In this document: positions 58,936-64,000 of the stretch, piece after piece
Layout: each line of letters starts with the position of its first letter
Numbering within the stretch: position 1 is the stretch's first letter
Source: Isoetes taiwanensis
Taxonomy: Eukaryota > Streptophyta > Lycopodiopsida > Isoetales > Isoetaceae
NCBI GenBank assembly: GCA_021234155.1
Contig: JAJEKV010000169.1
Span: forward strand, 1 to 64,000
DNA length: 64,000 nt
Direction: 5' to 3'
Translations under genes and position numbers: made by a program
Notes under the pieces: model-generated
Seen by the model: the letters and a program-made list of their open reading frames with translations, nothing else
Database searches by the model: none
What the model was told of the DNA's origin: nothing

Positions 58936-60009
58936 TCATGGATGGAAATTTGAAACCGAAAGCGCATAAATTTGTTACCGCATGACTTATTATTTGCATG
59001 GAATCGAAAGCCCAAAGATTCAAGATGCCCAAAGATTTGGATTAACACACAAAATATACAACTTAGCCCTATTTCTTAAACCCTAAACCCTCCAAACACA
59101 AAAAAAGATATCCATGGTAGATGATTTACCACGAAAAAAACATGTGCAGATTTCCCCAGCCCGACATGCCGCCGCAAAGACGCCTCGCCGCTTTTTGGGG
59201 TGTGTAAGATCTCGATCGAATCGTTGGTAAAATTGTAGAGCTGAAGCTTTCTTCGTCGATGCAGCTTGCGGCTTAAAGGGTGCAATCTACTCCGCGAAAT
59301 CCTCCATCGCCCAACTCCTGTGAATTTCGCGGCTCAAGGAAAGCGCCGTATTAACGTCCCTCCCCGGGGCCAAAGATAGCCGCTTAGGGCAACCATGCCG
59401 ACTTTGCAAATTATCACCGCTATTGGCATAAAGCTTTTTAGCTTTTATCCGTCCCGCTTAGAACCGTAAAAAACCCTAAAAATAATGGGAGGATATCCAC
59501 CACGGGATTTGCCCCTTCTCTAAAATCAACGGCTAACAAAAGGGTGCACTCTAGAAATACTATTTAGTACACCTGGATGAATACGACCACCAAATCATAT
59601 GAAAACCTTAGAGAAAACAGTACAAAAACAGAAAAAAAACCCCTGTTATAATGCTAGATATTCAAAGCACTGCTCTATTTTATATCTGATAAGGGAGCTC
59701 CGGATCGCATTGCATAGCTGCAGGATCACGGTTGGAGCCATCCTATTCTGTAATACAACAGGAAAAAACAGGGGAAGACGAACAACTGGGAAAAAACAGG
59801 GGACGGCGAACCTGTACAACATGTCAAATTTGTTGTTGCCGGAATGTTGGATTCAACTTCCATTCCGTCGTGGAAAACATACCAGGTGGCATCAAGAGGT
59901 TGATTCTCCAACAAAATAGTGACCCCAACCTCCATTCTAGAATGGGACTCGCAAGAAACCAACAAAGCGCCCATAGATAGGCTTCTCATTCATCTCAGCA
60001 GATTTTCTA
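58936..60009. other. Unassigned DNA with dispersed repeats
   Basis: Two adjacent CCCTAAA words (about 59077-59093) match the plant telomere unit but are too few for an array. A short block (59930-59975, ATTCTAGAATGGGACTC.GCAAGAAACC) recurs at 60612-60657. Confidence 0.4.
59517..59665. repeat. Dispersed repeat, copy 2 of 2 flanking the xylulokinase piece
   Basis: Matches 57000-57140 in direct orientation; both contain GTGCACTCTAGA and end near CCCCTGTTAT.ATGCTA.ATATTCA. Confidence 0.65.
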
Positions 60010-60335
60010 CAATGGTGGACAGTGGGTAGCCGCACACATGCGAACTACCCACGAAAAATAAAGGGAAAATCCAATTATATCATTTGGACTCCAAAACAAA
60101 TACAATGCTAATAGATGAGTGGCTGATGTACCTGCCGAAAGCTTATCACCGGGATTAAAAAACCCCGCCCTTTCGGGTTTTCGAGGAAAAACCCTAGTGA
60201 TAAGCCTTCGGCAAGGGGCTTAGACAAACGTAAGGCATAGAATCGCTCCCAAAAACCCCCGCATGGAGAAGTCGAAACGGATGCCGCTCGCCAACCTGTA
60301 CCTGCACATCACCAACACAACAAACGAGAAACATA
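60010..60335 (-). repeat. Dispersed repeat R1, copy B
   Basis: Reverse complement of the R1 unit at 29170-29510, closely similar over the whole length, including the hairpin motif (60134-60214). Confidence 0.75.
60134..60214 (-). other. Conserved hairpin motif in R1, copy 4
   Basis: GCCGAAAGCTTATCAC and GTGATAAGCCTTCGGC pair over 16 positions with one mismatch; the loop reads GGGTTTTTCCTCGAAAACCC on the minus strand. Confidence 0.7.
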
Positions 60336-60435
60336 CTAGAGAATAGCATCACCCAAATGGGTGGAAAAGCATCACCCAAATGGGTGAAAAACATGATAAA
60401 ACGAACTTGTACAATAAACAAAGAAGGGGGGAGGG

Positions 60436-60990
60436 TGGGTTCAAAGAGAATAAGGTAATCTGAGAGAAGAGGAAGCGCCGATGAGACGTGGATGCGTAAA
60501 CGCCACCGGGGAAATAGCGAACTCCCAACCCAAACGGGCATGCGCCGCCAAGATGCATGCATGACATGCATGCTCGTCCCATTCTAGAATGGCGATCCGA
60601 TGTCTCTGGATCGATGCGATTCTAGAATGGGACTCTGCAAGAAACCAACAAAGCGCCCGACTACCGAGAACTTCCTTACAAACTAGGATCAAGGACGAGG
60701 TCACGGGACGAGGCCAAAGGCCGCAAGAAGGATAGCAAGAAAGATACGCCAAATTGGCTAAACCCAGGCGTGAAGAAGCCCCTCCCCGCCTCGAAACAAT
60801 TCAAAGAGAATAAGGTATCACTTTGGCGAGAGAAGAGGAAGCGCCGATGAGACGCGGATGCGTAAACGCTACCAAATAGCGAACTCCCAACCCAAAACGG
60901 GCATGCGCCGCCCGCATGCATGCATGACATGCATGCTCGTCCCATTCTAGAATGGCGATCCGATGTCTCGGATCGATGCGATTTTGTTCT
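60436..60990. repeat. Direct duplication of about 190 bp
   Basis: 60436-60640 and 60797-60990 share TTCAAAGAGAATAAGG, GAGGAAGCGCCGATGAGACG, CATGCATGACATGCATGC and TTCTAGAATGGCGATCCGA. No coding content is recognised. Confidence 0.8.
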
Positions 60991-63900
60991 ATGTTGCACA
61001 TCCCCTAGCAGTATTAATGCCACAATTTCTCTTTAGCATCATCATTGATTTGACAATATTTCTAGTTCCTAATAGATGCTCATATTTAATTCAACTAGGC
61101 TATGACACATTATCGTGACTTTAAAACTATTGTTCAATTTTCAGCTTGTCGAAAAAGCCTTATTACAGCCTGTCTCTTAGACCATACTTATAATGATTCA
61201 ATCAAAACATGTATGTGATTATCTCCTCCTCCAAATTTAAAATTTGGTACATACTTTTAGATGGGAAATTTGGTACACAGCTTTTAGGGCGCCATAACCA
61301 TTTCTTCTTTTAAGGTATGGCCGCTAATCCTCTGCTATCAGAGTAGAACTCTGTGCTGCATACTTTATAGCAAGGTCATAGCCTCTTTACAACCGGGTTG
61401 ATTGAAGCTTCTTTTCGCCATAGCTCACAGGCAAGGAACTATATAAAGCATCTGAGGCAGGAAGTTGGATCATCTGAAATTTTTAATATGTTCAAATCAC
61501 AAACAGATAGAGACACATAACAAGGGAATCAATGCCTAAGTGATCGAAGCTTATTGATCAAAGCTGGGAGTTCATTGTGCTTCGAACAAACAGAAGCAGA
61601 AGCGATACGCATTCGACTATAAATATGGTAACGACTAGCTATGTGGAGTAACAGCGCTGATCCTTTTTTTTTTTTGTTATAGCTATGGCTGGAGATCTTT
61701 CTTTAAGGGCGGGTGCCCGGTAGTGGAACAGGGGCCCTGAGATGGCTCACCTTTATGGCGCGATTGAATGGCCAAGATCTTCTCATTTGACCTTTCTATT
61801 TTAACTTTTGGTTTCAACGACCAACATCTTCTGGTTTTGCTATTTTTACATGTACTAAAAAATCGTTTTCCACATGAGGCGGCTAGCTAACGAACAAATG
61901 CCATTGCAAAGTGCTCCACATGAGCTTTAATTTAATTTGGTTATTGATACATCATATTTTGACTATGTTAGGACGAAAAACCACAGGTAGGAGACCTAAC
62001 TGCGCTATCAGGGGCAAAAAGTGGGGTCACTTTAGGGCCTCCAAATTTTTTGTCTAGGGCACTGGTGTGGGCGATTTTAGGGTCATTAGAGAGAGCAAGT
62101 CTTAGGGATTCTAAAGAGCCATTGCTTGCCCAGATCTGAGCAATGAAGGCCCTCCATCGATCCCTTTTCCTGTTAAGTGTGCCGTCACCGGGCACCCTCC
62201 CTTACCATCAGAATGCAGATGAAGCTACAGAAAACTTCTACAGAATTCAAATCCAGCCATGTTCTGCTTGAGGCGTCTTATTGAGCTATAGCGCGATGTC
62301 GGAGAAGATTGCTCGTGTATGATCTGACAAGAGTGCGCATAAGGAAGAAGATCTGTAATATTATCAATGCACATTCCGTCTCGGAATTTTAGCCCTGAGT
62401 TTAGCTCAAGAATCAATAATCTGTTGTGAAATCAGGAGGAGCACAAAACTAGTATAGTATGTTGTTTAGCAAAGGCTTGCCATATTTAATATAGTATAGT
62501 ATGGAAAATCTTGTTTTAGAATCATGCTCCCCTTCTAGCCTCGCTGGTCGAGAAATAAGATATTTATACATTATTTTTTTCTTAATTAATTATATTAGTT
62601 ATAATTTTTATTAATTAATTATACTGATTACCGATTTGCTGCGATTCTAGCTATGCCATGTGTCATGCCATGTCAGCTTTTTTTCATCTCAACCGTTAGA
62701 TCTTCTAATTTATTAATCGACGGCTAAGAAAAATAGAAAACCCAGGTAATTCCTTCGACCGATCGCGGCCATAACCATTCCGACCAGAGGTTTTAATTTT
62801 TTGCGATCTATTGTGGAGGTGGATATGAATCGCTTTTTCTTTTCTATGCTCGAATTGCTCAATGTCCAGCCAAGGCCAAGCTCATCATGAGAACATCTTT
62901 ATGTGCGGCTTCTACTGGAAGAACAGGCTTTGCTGCAACATGTAGAAGGAAAATATGGAATGGCTCGAGGGGACAACTTTCTTTTCCTAGAAATCTTTTA
63001 TCACATTTTTCGTGGCCAGCAATCTTATGTGATAGCAACAATTCAAACAACTGAAGATGACTTAGAGGTGATGTATTTCAAGTTGATTGAGAGTTGGCTT
63101 CATTTGTCATTCTCTTACAAATTATATAAATGACAATGTCTAGCATTCGAGTTTGTTGAATCTTAGACTATAAGAACAATTTTATGATATTATGTATCTT
63201 CATGTGCTGCATGACTAGTTTTTCTAACTTGAGCATGGTTGCCTCATGCACTTCATAATTATTTTTTCTATAGTCTCTAATAAACTGCTAACAGGCTAGT
63301 AGTCCAAGCAACACTCATCATCACTTCGGCACCTAATAAATGAGGAGAAGAAGGAGCTTAAAAACTTACGGTTTAAGGGCTTGCCTCGTCACTCACGATT
63401 TAGTGAAATATTTATCAGGATAGGCCAGGTATATAGTGCTTGATTAGAAACTTGTTGCATAACTCATGGTATGTTCAGTTGCTGCTGGCAGGATGGTTCT
63501 AAAATTATTTTTACTTTAAATCCTTTCCATTCACCTCTGGAGAATGTGACAAAATGCCCTTTGGCTAAACGAGGCCCTATGAAACGCTTGGCACAAGATG
63601 CTAATGTTTCTTTACCATCAGAGAAAAGTGTGTGCAAGCTTCTAAAGAATTTTGCAGAACAATTCTTTGGATACAACAATGAGTTATCTTCAATAAGTAT
63701 TTCTTGATTTGTAACTAATATCCGAGATAGATTGTTGTTAGAATACAGGTTCCACAATTTTAGCTCTTGAATATAGTATTAGAGGAAATAAGAACCCTGC
63801 TAATAAGCTGCGTTGATTTACAGTTTTACATGCGCCACTCCTTGGCTTATCCAAGCAGATAATGGGAAACTATAAAATCAGTAGCATTCAAGTCCTGACT

Positions 63901-64000
63901 ACATTTGAGACAAATTTTATGCCAGAAAATGCGGTATTATCCAGATCTCCCTATAAGATTGGACCCCTTTTTATTCTCCATCTTCTGTGGAATGCTCCTG
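60991..64000. other. Unassigned DNA to the end of the window
   Basis: No gene is recognised. Two plus-strand open stretches (62903-63133 and 63471-63707, the latter with VTKCPLAKRGPMKRLAQDAN) look somewhat protein-like but match nothing I know. A gene running out of the window at the right cannot be excluded. Confidence 0.35.

Noticed and set aside
59077-59093. CCCTAAA words suggesting interstitial telomere repeats
   Set aside because: Only two units are present, which chance explains.
60194-61023. Overlapping minus-strand open frames with HACHACI repeats
   Set aside because: They derive from the ATGCATG-rich duplicated block, with no codon-level sign of selection.

Overview
This is nuclear DNA from a land plant, most probably a fern or another seed-free vascular plant with a large repeat-filled genome. 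The pointers are degraded pentatricopeptide (PPR) genes whose wording (MQQEG...KACG, LVDMYAKCGSL) I associate with ferns and lycophytes, introns with GT/AG borders, plant transposon classes (CACTA, Mutator-like, PIF/Harbinger-like, Ty1/copia, LINE) and a Penelope-like reverse transcriptase patch. The lineage is an inference. I found no rRNA or tRNA gene, no CRISPR array, no bacterial feature and no complete conventional host gene.

Layout. 0.9-18.2 kb is one nested stack: a minus-strand LINE (3' tail at 886, 5' truncation near 18235) was split by a 9.7-kb CACTA element (1588-11319, TSD CAT) that carries a PPR fragment and by a Ty1/copia element (12391-17807). 18.3-22 kb has no recognisable gene. 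22.1-26.5 kb is an old copia fragment beside a 2,969-bp PIF/Harbinger-like element (TSD TAA) that carries another PPR fragment. 27-31.2 kb holds a tandem duplication, a GH18 chitinase fragment, a Penelope-like RT fragment, a dispersed repeat with a strong hairpin and an unrecognised spliced reading unit. 33.1-35.7 kb is a Mutator-like element with a 9-bp TSD and an array of GTGATTCC/GGAATCAC modules. 36.2-38.2 kb contains the only long uninterrupted ORF, a 671-codon protein with features of a DDE-type transposase that I cannot assign to a superfamily. 40.4-41.4 kb is a second Harbinger-like element (TSD TTA). 42.9-45.3 kb is a 5'-truncated L1-type LINE. 47-48.8 kb has a PPR fragment and a LINE 3' end of the same family as the one at 0.9 kb. 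52-55.3 kb is very AT-rich, with a duplicated repeat, a protein-kinase-like scrap and a foldback element. 56.4-59 kb has recognisable pieces of a NifU-like (NFU) gene and a xylulokinase gene. The rest is dispersed repeats and unassigned DNA.

Two themes cut across the window. First, TIR DNA transposons here repeatedly carry gene scraps, PPR above all. Second, many stretches are poor in CAG/CTG, and where two copies can be compared one copy shows CCG, CGG or CGT-like strings in place of CAG/CTG. This looks like a consensus error at CHG-methylated sites rather than biology, and it may create false frameshifts, for example in the xylulokinase piece. All calls come from reading the sequence; no search was run.
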